A stretch of DNA of 62,017 bases from Candidatus Peribacteraceae bacterium (GTDB lineage: Bacteria; Patescibacteriota; Gracilibacteria; Peribacterales; Peribacteraceae). Shown in pieces: positions 1 to 8,830 of this stretch. The notes beneath the pieces are model-generated. The model was not told the origin of the DNA. It was given only the letters and a program-made list of their open reading frames with translations, and did no database searches. Each line of letters begins with the position of its first letter. Position 1 is the first letter of the stretch. The position numbers were made by a program, and so were the translations under genes. The stretch covers positions 1-62,017 of the forward strand of contig JAQVMW010000010.1 of the NCBI GenBank assembly GCA_028703445.1. The letters are read 5' to 3'.

Positions 1-3000
1 GGAGGACATCGGTCACCGTGACGTTCGTGGCATTCACCTGCGAGGTGTTGGTCACGGAGACTACGTACGTCAGGGTCGCACCGGGCAGTACAACTGTCTG
101 GTTATCCGTTTTACTGATTGTGAAAGTTGGTGTGGGGCACTGCACCGTTGTACTCACCGTCTGACTCGTGTTGTTGCTGCCATTCGGATCATTGCTCGTC
201 GAGACGGTCGCCGTGTTCTGAATCACTGCATTGCACGTCGCGGTGCTCGTCACATTGAAGGCAATGGTGAAGCTGCGGCTCTGACCTGCGGTCAGCGTGA
301 AGTTATTGCACAACACGCTCGAGCTGGTGCCATTGAGGACGCATTCCGGCGAGGAATTCGTCTGGTTGAAGGTGAAACCCGCGGGAATGACGTCACCGAT
401 CACAACATTCTGCGAAGCACTGGGACCGGCGTTGTACACCGTGACGGTGTAGAGCGCGATGCTGCCCTGTTGAGCAGTCATTGGTCCGGTCTTGATGATC
501 GAGAGATCCGCACTGGTCTGCGGAATCTGAATCGTTGTGGAATCTTGGGCAGTCTGACCGGCAACGGTTGCATAGTTTGTCAGAACTGCACCATGAGCGG
601 CCGTCTGGCTCACCACTCCCTGCACAGTCAGATGTTTCGTCGCACCGGCGGCAATGGAGAGATTCGACCAGGTGACGATTCCGCTTGAGGCTGTTCCGCC
701 GTCAGAAGCCGTAATGAAGGTCGTGAGGGTCGGGAGGACATCGGTCACCGTGACGTTCGTGGCATTCACCGCGGAGGTATTCGTCACGCTGATCATATAG
801 GTGAGCGTTTCGCCGGGTTGTGCAGTCGTGCGGCCATCGGTCTTACTGATCGTGAAGGTCGGATTGATGCACTGCACGGCTGTAGTCACCGTCTGGCTCA
901 GGTCGTTCACACAGTTCGGATCATTGGAGCCATGCACTTCTGCGTTATTGAGCAGGATTGCGCCGCAGGCGACGGAGATCGGAATCTGGAAGGCAAGCGT
1001 AAAGCTTTGGCTTTGTCCCTGAGCGAGCGTAATGCCGCTGCACGTTACTGTTCCGCTCGTCAGTGCGCACTGCGCAGATGATTGTTGTGGAAGGAACGTG
1101 AGACCTGTAGGAACGACATCCGTCACGGTGGCGTTCGGCTCGGTGCCCGGGCCGGCGTTGTAGACTGTGACCGTGTAGAGGATCGTACTGCCGAGTAGCG
1201 CAAGCTGCGGTCCGGTCTTGGTAATGGAAAGATCAGCCGTCACCGGTGTCTGTACGATCGTCTGATCCTGTGCGGAGATTCCTGCGACAGTGGCAGTATT
1301 CGTGATGATGGTTCCGTTCGTGGCGCTGTACTCCACCTGCACCGTTGCCGTCAGCGTCTTGGACATATGGGCGGGAATCGAGATGTTCTGCCAGGTAACG
1401 ATGTTGCTCGTCAACGTTCCTGCGTCCGAAGCGGAGAGGAAGGTGACGTTCGCGGGGAGCGCATCAGTCACTGTCACGTTCGAGTCGTTGCTATCCGAGG
1501 TATTCGTAACCGTGATGGCGTAAGAGAGAATCTCTCCTGGCTGGATTGCGGTACGGTTATCCGTCTTCGCAATCGCGAAAGTCGGTGCCGGACACGAGAG
1601 CTGAACCGAGGACTGGGAATAGTTATTGCCGCTGTTGGGATCAGTGCCCGAGAGCGCGGTCACGTTCGCCGTATTGGTGAGCGAGCGAGGCGTGCACGTT
1701 CCCTGATTGATCACGCGCGCCTGATAGCGAATGGTCGCCGTTTCGCCAGCGGCCATGGACGGACGTACACACACCAAGTGGTTTGCATCGCTCGATTGGC
1801 GGTAGCAGGAGAAGCCGTTCGTCTGCGTAAAGAGGACATCGAAGGCCACTCCGGCAGGCAGGGCATCGCCGATGACGACGTTCGAAGCGGCCTCTGGACC
1901 GCTGTTCGTCACCATGAGCGTGTACGAGACCGGGTCGCCGGTCATCACGGAAGACACATTGGCTGTCTTGGTGATTCCCAGGTCGGCGCTGAGTACCGGA
2001 CACTCGACCGTTGTGCTCACCGTCTGGCTCGTATTATTGGAGCCATTCTGATCGTTGCTGGTCGAGACGGTCGCGGTATTGCGGATCGTTGATCCGCAGC
2101 TGACGGTCGTTGGGACAGTGAAGGCAATCGTGAACGTCTTCGTCTGGCCGACTGCGAGCGAGAAGTTATTGCACAGCACAGATGTTCCCGCCCCATTGAG
2201 CAGACAATCGGTCGAGGAAAGTCCTCCATGGAAGGTGAGGCCCGACGGGATCACGTCCGCCACAACGGCATTTAAGGCGGTGGCCGTTCCGATATTCGTC
2301 ACGGTCACGGTGTAATTCACGGTATTCCCGCGGATGACCGTGGTCGGACCAGATTTCTGGATGGTGGCATCCGGATTCAGAATGACGTTGTACTCATCAT
2401 TATCCTGAGCACTGGAGCATCCGGGGTCATTCGGGTAATCGATGAGTTGGTCGCCGTCATTATCGATGCCATCGGAACACTGCGTAGTAATGCACTGCAC
2501 AGTGGTACTGACCGTCTGGCTCGTGTTGTTGCTGCCGTTCTGATCATTGCTGGTCGAGACGGTCGCGGTATTGCGGATCGTCGACCCGCAGCTGACGGTC
2601 GTTGGGACAGTGAATGCGATGGTGAAGTTCTTCGTCTGGCCTGCTGCCAGCGAGAAGTTATTGCAGAGGACACTCGTCCCGCCGCCATTGAGCAGACAGT
2701 CGGTCGAGGAGAGTCCGCCATGGAAGGTGAGCCCCGCGGGGATCACGTCCGCCACGACTGCATTCAAGGCCGTAGCCGTTCCGATATTCGTCACAATCAC
2801 GGTGTAACTCACGGTGCTTCCGCGATTGACGATCTGTGGGCCGGTCTTGGTGATCGAAAGATCCGGCGAGGCAGGATTCGATTCGTCGTTATCCTGCGCG
2901 GACGTGCAGCCGATATCACTCGGATAATCGATGGCGCCGTCCTGATCATTATCCACGCCATCCTGGCACTGGGCTTTGGGGAAAGTCTCGTCGTCATCTG

Positions 3001-6000
3001 TGGGCGAGGAACAGCTGAAGTCATTTGGATAGTCCGTAGCGCCGTCCTGGTCGTTATCCAGGTTGTCGGAGCACTGGGGCGTGATGCACTGCACGTTCGT
3101 GTTCCACTGGCTTCCGTTGTTCGCCGGATTCGTATCATTGCTCGTGGAAACCGTGGCGGTGTTCAGGATCGTCGAACCGCAGGCAATGCCCGAGGTGACG
3201 GTGAAGGCCACCGTGAATGTCCTCGTCTGGCCGACTGCCAGCGAGAAGTTATTGCACAGCACGCTGGTTCCGCCTCCGTTGAGCACGCATTCAGGGGAGG
3301 AGGAGCCGGAGACAAAGGTCAGACCGGCAGGGATGATGTCAGCTACCACGACGTTCTGTGCCGTGGCGGCGCCGATATTCGTCACAGTCACGGTGTAACT
3401 CACGGTATTCCCGCGAATGACCGTGGTCGGACCGGATTTCTGGATGGTGGCATCCGGATTCAAGACGACGTTATATTCGTCATTGTCCTGTTTAGAACTG
3501 CACCCCGGATCGGACGAGTAATCCGTCCGTCCGTCTCCGTCATTGTCGATTCCATCCTGGCACTGTGCTTTGGGATTCGTTTCATCATTATCGGTGGGGG
3601 AGTCGCAGCTGAAGTCATTGGGGTAGTCGGTGGCACCGTCCTGATCGTTATCGATGCCATCGGAGCACTGGGCGCAATTGACGGTCGTCACGATCCGGTC
3701 GCTCCAGTTGTTATCGCCGTGCGGATCGGGTGTAGAGACGTTCGCGTTCGCGCGGTTGGCTATCGTGGAGCCGCACGTGAAGGTGGAGGAGACTGCGAAG
3801 ACAATGTTGTAGGTTCGCGACTGTCCTGCTTGCAGGGAAATATTGTTGCAGAGCACTTCGGTGCCATTGAGGACGCAGTCGGGATCACTCTGTGACGCGC
3901 TGTAGGTGAGTCCGGCCATGGATTCGGGACGGTCCACCACGACGACGTTGTCGGAGCGCTGAGGCCCCAAGTTTGTGACGGTGAGCGTGTAGAGGATGTT
4001 CCCGCCGCGGTTGACGCTCTGCGGGCCGCTCTTCACGATCGTGATGTCGGCGGTGGGACACGAAACGGACGTGCTCACTTCGTTACTGTGATTGTTTGCG
4101 CTCACGGGATCCACGGAGGAGCTCGAGACATCCGCGGTATTGCGGATGGTGGCCCCGCAATTGAAGGAAGAGGGGACCGTATACGCAAGAGTGAAGGTGC
4201 GGATCTCTCCCGCGTTCAGGTTAAAGTTATTGCACAGCACGCTCGTTCCGGCGCCGTTCAGGATGCATCCTGCGGAAGAGCCGGCGGCGTTGAAGGTGAG
4301 ACCGAAGGGGATCACATCAGAGACCACGACGTTCGTTGCCGTGTTCGGCCCGGCATTCTCAACCGTGACGGTGTATGTGACGGTATCACCGCGCAGCACA
4401 GAGGAGGGTCCGGATTTCCGAATGGAAAGATCTGCCTGCGGTATTGGACACGTCACCGGCGTCGTCACCGTTGTGCTGGTGTTGTTGGCTGTTACGGGAT
4501 CGCCTTGGGAAGAGGAGACGGTTGCCTGATTCACGATCGCATTCGTCCCGCCGCATGGGAAGCCGGCAGGAACAGTGAACGCGATGGTGAAGGTGCGTGA
4601 CTGACCACTTGTCAGATTGAAGTTATTGCACAGCACGCTCGTCCCGTTGCCATTGAGCACGCAACTTGCAGTTGACTGTCCCGCATTGAAGATCAGGTTT
4701 GCAGGGATCACATCCGCGATCACGACGTTCGTTGCCGTCGCCGGGCCGTTATTCGTTGCTGTAACGGAGTAATGGATCACTCCGCCTGCGGTGACCGAAT
4801 TCTCGGTCGCTGTCTTCAAGACGGAGAGGTCCGCACCTTGCGGTCGGCAGTACCCGTTCTGACAGGTATCGGGGTTCGTACAGTCCGCATTGGTGGCACA
4901 ACGACAGGTAGAGGTTTGGGTGGCCGTCGGGCAGATGTTGTGCTCGTCATTGTCCTGCTTGCTCGAGCATCCCGGATCGGACGGGTAGTCCGTCCGTCCG
5001 TCTCCGTCATTGTCGATTCCATCCTGGCACTGGGCTTTGGGATTCGTTTCATCGTTATCCGTAGCGGAAGAGCAGCTGAAGTCATTCGGGTAGTCGGTGG
5101 CACCGTCCTGATCGTTATCGATGCCATCGGAGCACTGGGCGCACGTGATCGTATCGCTCACGGTATTGCTCCAGACTGCCGCGTGATTGGTGCTCACGAT
5201 TTGCGCGCGATTCTGCAGGAGAGTATTGCACGTGGTCGTCGGTGCAATGGCGAGTTTCATCCAGTAGGTGTGCTCCTCGCCCGGGTTGAGCATCCAGGGC
5301 GCGTGGCTGGGTTGGTCACAAACGACATTCGCTCCTGCGACGCGACAGGCGGGTGATCCTTCGATGAAGGTAAGATACGAGGGAATGGGATCGATCACCT
5401 GTACACCATTCGCTGTGCCGTTCCCTGTATTCTTAACGGTCACGAGGTAGCGGATCTGGTCACCGCGAGCCACCGGAATCCCCGCACCGGGCACGGTGCG
5501 TACTTTGGAGATCTGGAGGACCGGGAGAAGATTATCGGTGTTCTCGGAGTTGTCCGTCGGGTCGGTGCAGCCCGGATCCTGAGGGTAGTCGATCTTTCCA
5601 TCCTGGTCGTCATCGATGCCGTTATCACACTGGGGACCTGTGGAGTTCTTCTCGCTGTTGTCCTGCTTGCTCGAGCATCCCGGATCGGACGGGTAGTCCG
5701 TCCGTCCGTCTCCGTCATTGTCGATTCCATCCTGGCACTGGGCTTTGGGATTCGTTTCATCGTTATCCGTAGCGGAAGAGCAGCTGAAGTCATTCGGGTA
5801 GTCCGCGGCTCCATCCTGGTCGTTATCGATGCCATCGGAGCACTGGGCGACAGGACAGGGAGTTGATTGCCAGTCGATTCTCACAGCGAGATCATTCCAG
5901 TCCCAGTGCCACGTGGCGTCTTCCCACATGTAGCTGGTGGAATTGGTTCCGGACTGCGTGACATGCACGTGTTCTTTCCCATCCCCATTCAACGAGGCAT

Positions 6001-6373
6001 CCGAGTAGTAACATGCCGGAGATTCGCCATGTATGTAGGTGTAACATGTGTACTGACCGAGTGAAGAAAAGAGCTTTGGGATGTCACTGATCGTTCCGCT
6101 CTGTCCTTTCAAATCCGTTCCCTGCCTGTAAGGATATTTGGTGACCGTCCCGTTGCTGTTTTTGAAGTAGGCACCTATTTCCGTTAGCAAGGAAGTGCCG
6201 GCTTCCCCCACATTCGTCCATGTAAGGGACGTTGTTCCGCAGTCAGATGTACCCTGTCCGGCTGCTTCCTCCGGAAAAAATCTGATCAACGAACTCACTC
6301 CCGGCTGTGAGAGCAAAAGCAGAGACAGTGCAAATGTGGCGAAGAGTTTCTTCGCTTTCTCTATTTTTGCCAT
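1..6373 (-). CDS. giant secreted DUF11 / Ca-binding repeat protein (5' part, C-terminus outside window)
   Basis: The reading frame starts at 6373 and is still open at base 1, so at least 2,124 codons are present. Residues 1-26 (Lys-rich start, then a Leu-rich core) form a signal peptide or signal anchor. Five Cys-bounded acidic blocks of the form DGIDNDxDGxxDY, like thrombospondin type 3 or other Ca-binding repeats, lie near residues 178-281, 408-480, 896-968, 1101-1165 and 1298-1328. Between and after them are about twelve DUF11-like modules of roughly 125 residues, each opening near DLSITKTGP and carrying YTVTVTN and VLCNNF motifs. Such proteins are typically cell-surface stalks or adhesins; the role here is inferred. 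Several modules are near-identical at DNA level. No Shine-Dalgarno precedes the ATG. Confidence 0.9.
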   Translation of the reverse strand, partial: MAKIEKAKKLFATFALSLLLLSQPGVSSLIRFFPEEAAGQGTSDCGTTSLTWTNVGEAGTSLLTEIGAYFKNSNGTVTKYPYRQGTDLKGQSGTISDIPKLFSSLGQYTCYTYIHGESPACYYSDASLNGDGKEHVHVTQSGTNSTSYMWEDATWHWDWNDLAVRIDWQSTPCPVAQCSDGIDNDQDGAADYPNDFSCSSATDNDETNPKAQCQDGIDNDGDGRTDYPSDPGCSSKQDNSEKNSTGPQCDNGIDDDQDGKIDYPQDPGCTDPTDNSENTDNLLPVLQISKVRTVPGAGIPVARGDQIRYLVTVKNTGNGTANGVQVIDPIPSYLTFIEGSPACRVAGANVVCDQPSHAPWMLNPGEEHTYWMKLAIAPTTTCNTLLQNRAQIVSTNHAAVWSNTVSDTITCAQCSDGIDNDQDGATDYPNDFSCSSATDNDETNPKAQCQDGIDNDGDGRTDYPSDPGCSSKQDNDEHNICPTATQTSTCRCATNADCTNPDTCQNGYCRPQGADLSVLKTATENSVTAGGVIHYSVTATNNGPATATNVVIADVIPANLIFNAGQSTASCVLNGNGTSVLCNNFNLTSGQSRTFTIAFTVPAGFPCGGTNAIVNQATVSSSQGDPVTANNTSTTVTTPVTCPIPQADLSIRKSGPSSVLRGDTVTYTVTVENAGPNTATNVVVSDVIPFGLTFNAAGSSAGCILNGAGTSVLCNNFNLNAGEIRTFTLAYTVPSSFNCGATIRNTADVSSSSVDPVSANNHSNEVSTSVSCPTADITIVKSGPQSVNRGGNILYTLTVTNLGPQRSDNVVVVDRPESMAGLTYSASQSDPDCVLNGTEVLCNNISLQAGQSRTYNIVFAVSSTFTCGSTIANRANANVSTPDPHGDNNWSDRIVTTVNCAQCSDGIDNDQDGATDYPNDFSCDSPTDNDETNPKAQCQDGIDNDGDGRTDYSSDPGCSSKQDNDEYNVVLNPDATIQKSGPTTVIRGNTVSYTVTVTNIGAATAQNVVVADIIPAGLTFVSGSSSPECVLNGGGTSVLCNNFSLAVGQTRTFTVAFTVTSGIACGSTILNTATVSTSNDTNPANNGSQWNTNVQCITPQCSDNLDNDQDGATDYPNDFSCSSPTDDDETFPKAQCQDGVDNDQDGAIDYPSDIGCTSAQDNDESNPASPDLSITKTGPQIVNRGSTVSYTVIVTNIGTATALNAVVADVIPAGLTFHGGLSSTDCLLNGGGTSVLCNNFSLAAGQTKNFTIAFTVPTTVSCGSTIRNTATVSTSNDQNGSNNTSQTVSTTVQCITTQCSDGIDNDGDQLIDYPNDPGCSSAQDNDEYNVILNPDATIQKSGPTTVIRGNTVNYTVTVTNIGTATALNAVVADVIPSGLTFHGGLSSTDCLLNGAGTSVLCNNFSLAVGQTKTFTIAFTVPTTVSCGSTIRNTATVSTSNDQNGSNNTSQTVSTTVECPVLSADLGITKTANVSSVMTGDPVSYTLMVTNSGPEAASNVVIGDALPAGVAFDVLFTQTNGFSCYRQSSDANHLVCVRPSMAAGETATIRYQARVINQGTCTPRSLTNTANVTALSGTDPNSGNNYSQSSVQLSCPAPTFAIAKTDNRTAIQPGEILSYAITVTNTSDSNDSNVTVTDALPANVTFLSASDAGTLTSNIVTWQNISIPAHMSKTLTATVQVEYSATNGTIITNTATVAGISAQDQTIVQTPVTADLSITKTGPQLALLGSTILYTVTVYNAGPGTEPNATVTDVVPTGLTFLPQQSSAQCALTSGTVTCSGITLAQGQSQSFTLAFQIPISVACGAILLNNAEVHGSNDPNCVNDLSQTVTTAVQCINPTFTISKTDGRTTAQPGETLTYMISVTNTSAVNATNVTVTDVLPTLTTFITASDGGTASSGIVTWSNLSIAAGATKHLTVQGVVSQTAAHGAVLTNYATVAGQTAQDSTTIQIPQTSADLSIIKTGPMTAQQGSIALYTVTVYNAGPSASQNVVIGDVIPAGFTFNQTNSSPECVLNGTSSSVLCNNFTLTAGQSRSFTIAFNVTSTATCNAVIQNTATVSTSNDPNGSNNTSQTVSTTVQCPTPTFTISKTDNQTVVLPGATLTYVVSVTNTSQVNATNVTVTDVL
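4951..5095 (-). repeat. 145-bp perfect direct repeat, copy 1
   Basis: By eye this segment matches 5659-5803 base for base. It encodes two DGIDNDxDG Ca-binding-type blocks of the giant surface protein. A third, diverged copy lies near 3487-3635. Identity including third codon positions implies recent duplication or ongoing gene conversion. Confidence 0.85.
5659..5803 (-). repeat. 145-bp perfect direct repeat, copy 2
   Basis: Second copy of the block at 4951-5095, in the same reading frame, about 708 bp away. A likely site of intragenic recombination that would change module number. Confidence 0.85.
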
Positions 6374-6886
6374 AGCGGCAAGGGGGAAGAAGATGACAAG
6401 TGGACAATTGCCATAAAGGATCGAATATTACGTTAATATGTCTTAAAGTCAATCGAAATGCTTAGGAGTCAAACATGAGAATTTCGTTTTATCTCAGTCA
6501 AAAAAACTGCCTTTGTTAATAATGATTTACTTATTTGTCAATTTTAGAATTTAACAGTAAATACTGTGCTGAATTCTTCCGTGGATGAGAAGCATCACTC
6601 TCTATCTTCGGAGGGAGGGGATTCGGTGATATCAATACAATTCCTGCTCTATTTGCTGATTTGGACAAAGTGAAGATAAAGGGTATCTTTTGCCTGTTTT
6701 TCCGCCTTTCGCCGTGGGAAGTTCCCACCTTCGCCCGCTATGCGCGGGACCACGGCGGGCAAGCGCCCGTTCCTGCTATCATTGATCCAAATATTTTCGC
6801 ATCACGTTAGGGAGTCGCCAGGTGGCTCCTCGACTCCGCTCGGGGCATTCGCAGATTGTTCGTTCCCTCACCGTTCTTCTCATCTT
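6374..6886. other. intergenic region between the giant surface gene and tRNA-Gln
   Basis: No convincing gene. Bases 6420-6560 are strikingly AT-rich and probably hold promoter elements for the minus-strand surface gene. Bases 6710-6770 hold short GC-rich palindromes, e.g. GTGGGAA-G-TTCCCAC and CCCGC-TATGC-GCGGG. A tRNA-like remnant lies at 6808-6872. Confidence 0.6.
6808..6872 (+). pseudogene. possible decayed tRNA copy
   Basis: GGGAGTCGCCAGGTGGC at about 6810-6826 matches the 5' end of tRNA-Gln (GGGAGTCGCCAAGTGGT, from 6889) at 15 of 17 bases, and starts about 78 bases upstream, close to one tRNA length. A TTCGTTCC stretch and a short AGGGA/TCCCT pairing recall a T-arm and acceptor end, but no cloverleaf can be drawn. 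It may be a degenerate duplicate or a chance match. Confidence 0.3.
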
Positions 6887-6961
<75 letters not shown>

Positions 6962-7020
6962 AGTTGAATTCGAGTCGAGCAAGGAGCGCAGCGACGTAGC
7001 GAGACCGAAGATACTTGGCC

Positions 7021-7048
7021 CCGCACCCAAGCGAAGCGCGTGGTGCGG
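7021..7048 (+). terminator. GC-rich hairpin downstream of tRNA-Gln
   Basis: CCGCACC (7021-7027) pairs with GGTGCGG (7042-7048). Just upstream, GCCAAGT near the tRNA 3' end pairs with ACTTGGC near 7013-7019. No T-tract follows, so it may be a processing or rho-type end and not an intrinsic terminator. Confidence 0.4.
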
Positions 7049-7102
7049 CGGCCACTAGACAACGGTGCAAATAGATCCACATGCCTCTACAATGTTTCTT
7101 GT

Positions 7103-7453
7103 ATGAGTATTCGTACCATTGCCTATATCAATCATCATGATGATGACGAAGGGAGCTCAAGCCACACGGCAAGACTTGAAGATCTAACAGTTTTGCGCAT
7201 GCGCTCTGTGTCGGAGATTGATAGGGATCACCCGCCAGACCTGGTCATCGTGAGTCATCCATTAGAAGCCCACGAAGGCGTCATCGAATTGGTACGAGAT
7301 GTTCTAAGACATCGATGTTTGGTGATTTTCCGTTTTTGTAAGAAAGCGCATACCGACATTGGAAACCGGGATGGAATAGAGATTATTCGGCAATCAAGTG
7401 AAAGCATCACCCCGGGACTTATCATGGGCATTGAACAACGATACTCTCAATGA
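7103..7453 (+). CDS. hypothetical protein, 116 aa
   Basis: I do not recognise the family. The start at 7103 (MSIRTIAYIN) is chosen over an upstream ATG at 7040 because the upstream part overlaps the hairpin after tRNA-Gln and reads as non-protein. The N-terminus has an acidic HHDDDEG stretch. The centre (about residues 45-85) has alternating hydrophobic segments, DLVIVSHP and RHRCLVIFRF, that look like beta strands of a small alpha/beta fold such as a receiver-like or Rossmann-like domain, but no catalytic motif is visible. A bidirectional terminator follows at 7533. Confidence 0.6.
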   Translation: MSIRTIAYINHHDDDEGSSSHTARLEDLTVLRMRSVSEIDRDHPPDLVIVSHPLEAHEGVIELVRDVLRHRCLVIFRFCKKAHTDIGNRDGIEIIRQSSESITPGLIMGIEQRYSQ

Positions 7454-7532
7454 CCACAACCCACGTGCCTTCTGCCGGTTGCTGATTGCTCTTCAAAAAC
7501 CTCCAAAATCCTCTATGTGAAATTTTAACCAA

Positions 7533-7553
7533 AAGGGGCTTTTTAAGCCCCTT
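7533..7553. terminator. bidirectional intrinsic terminator
   Basis: AAGGGGCTT-TTT-AAGCCCCTT is a 9-bp perfect stem with a 3-nt loop, between the convergent genes ending at 7453 (+) and 7581 (-). A T-rich stretch follows on the minus strand (TTTTGGTT) and a weaker one on the plus strand. Confidence 0.85.
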
Positions 7554-7580
7554 CTGTCGCCGATGATGTCGAAGGTTGTC

Positions 7581-8189
7581 CTACTCTTCCGTTGAGTCCT
7601 GTCCGTCAAAGCCGTGCATGGGACCACGTCCGCGGCCGTCCTTCGGGGGAGTCGGAAGGGTCACTCCTTTCTCCGTGGCGATTTCCTGAATGGTCTTGCC
7701 GCCTTCGAGCGCCGCTTTGAGTTCATCGGTCGTCATGCCGAGTTCCTCGGCAATCTTGTCATTCATGGGACCGCGTCCCATCATCCCACCACGCATTCCT
7801 TGACCACGGCCTCCAAACGGCATCATGGCCGACTGCAGATCAGGATTGGCCTTCAGGGCGTCCTGGATTGTGGTGCGGTACGCCTCGTCGGCTGCACGCA
7901 TGGCTTCCTGTTGCGCAGTCTCATCCGTGAGGGCGGCTGCGGCAGTCAGCGCATTTCTATGCGTTTGCGTCGCGCTCTTCTGGATGGAAACCATCGCATC
8001 AACATTCGCGAGGAACGCGTCATCCCTCGCAATGCGGTCGGTGATGTTTTCCTGTTTCATGGCCGGCCGGCCGGTCCCCGTCGTTGTTGTGCCACTGAAT
8101 GCGGCGCTGGAACCTTGAGCCAGGAGCGGAACGGCAAGTGCCAGAATGGACATGCCGGATACGATTCCTAAGGTGAACTTATGCTTCAT
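7581..8189 (-). CDS. secreted small protein with C-terminal helix-turn 'LGMTTDELKAAL' module
   Basis: Residues 1-25 are a signal peptide with probable AxA-type cleavage near LLAQGSS, so the product is exported. Residues 45-125 are predicted helical and Ala/Gln-rich. A Gly/Met/Arg-rich linker (about 125-145) follows. Residues 148-178 carry LGMTTDELKAAL and KTIQEIATEKGV, a short helical repeat motif common in exported proteins of Firmicutes and Patescibacteria (DUF2680-like). There is a general resemblance to Spy/CpxP-type periplasmic proteins, without proof of homology. Function unknown. Confidence 0.7.
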   Translation of the reverse strand: MKHKFTLGIVSGMSILALAVPLLAQGSSAAFSGTTTTGTGRPAMKQENITDRIARDDAFLANVDAMVSIQKSATQTHRNALTAAAALTDETAQQEAMRAADEAYRTTIQDALKANPDLQSAMMPFGGRGQGMRGGMMGRGPMNDKIAEELGMTTDELKAALEGGKTIQEIATEKGVTLPTPPKDGRGRGPMHGFDGQDSTEE

Positions 8190-8396
8190 AGAATGAATGG
8201 GGAAAAAGAAGGAATTGAAATAAAACCGTATCGCGATGGCATCACTCTACGGGGCGGGTATTAACAGGCGATTAAGGGTTTCTACTGTTGATCAGGCACG
8301 CCAAGGGCAGAACTGTGCGTGGTACATTCGCTGATGTTCGCAGGATGAACCCCTGTTTTTGGCAACTGTGCCTCCGGACGTTTTATCCGGTTTTCC

Positions 8397-8425
8397 TTGC
8401 ACAGACCTTGCCCTTTCCCTACACT
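8397..8425 (+). promoter_or_regulatory. rplU promoter
   Basis: TTGCAC (8397-8402), 17-bp spacer, TACACT (8420-8425). The rplU ATG is only 9 nt after the -10 box, so the transcript should begin at or within about 2 nt of the start codon. Confidence 0.75.
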
Positions 8426-8434
8426 TTCGCGGTC

Positions 8435-8749
8435 ATGTTTGCGGTTGTGAAGATCGCCGGCTTTCAGGAGAAAGTTTCGGAGGGGATGAAACTGAAGGTT
8501 CCTTCGCTCGACGCCGAGCCCGGGAGCACCGTCACGTTCAAAGAAGTGTTGCTCACCGCGAAGAGTGAAGAAGATGTTTCTGTCGGTACACCGGTTGTTT
8601 CAGGAGCCTCCGTCGAGGCCAAGGTGCTCGCCCATGGCAAAGCAGACAAAATCCGCGTGTACAAGATGCGACGCCGCAAGCGTTACCGCCGACTCCACGG
8701 CCACCGCCAGGGGTTCACGGAAATCGAGGTGACGAAGATCTCTGTGTAA
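8435..8749 (+). CDS. rplU: 50S ribosomal protein L21
   Basis: 104 residues, the usual L21 length. It starts MFAVVKIAGFQ and carries the conserved IRVYKMRRRKRYRRLHGHRQ block near residues 72-91, which contacts 23S rRNA in the large subunit. The start at 8435 removes an unrelated upstream extension and sits 9 nt after a good -10 box, with no Shine-Dalgarno. rplU is normally followed by rpmA (L27); here an unknown gene follows and L27 is not in this window. Confidence 0.97.
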   Translation: MFAVVKIAGFQEKVSEGMKLKVPSLDAEPGSTVTFKEVLLTAKSEEDVSVGTPVVSGASVEAKVLAHGKADKIRVYKMRRRKRYRRLHGHRQGFTEIEVTKISV

Positions 8750-8795
8750 GGAAATCAAAGCGACCGAAGGTACCGAACAGGTGTTTTGTTGAGTC

Positions 8796-8824
8796 TTGAC
8801 CTCGGCGGATTGCACGCATATACC
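8796..8824 (+). promoter_or_regulatory. promoter of the gene at 8831
   Basis: TTGACC (8796-8801), 17-bp spacer, TATACC (8819-8824), then 6 nt and ATG. It is one of the clearest examples of a promoter placed for leaderless transcription and it fixes the start at 8831. Confidence 0.8.
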
Positions 8825-8830
8825 GTGCGC

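Noticed and set aside
470-5835. Many plus- and minus-frame ORFs inside the first 6.4 kb (e.g. 1367-2092, 2447-3895, 4088-4600)
   Set aside because: They are other frames of the repeat-rich giant surface gene. They inherit its periodicity, lack protein-like composition, and the long minus frame with signal peptide explains the region.
1-6373. CRISPR array
   Set aside because: The repeats are in frame, of unequal length and encode DUF11 and Ca-binding modules; no regular repeat-spacer pattern exists here or elsewhere in the window.
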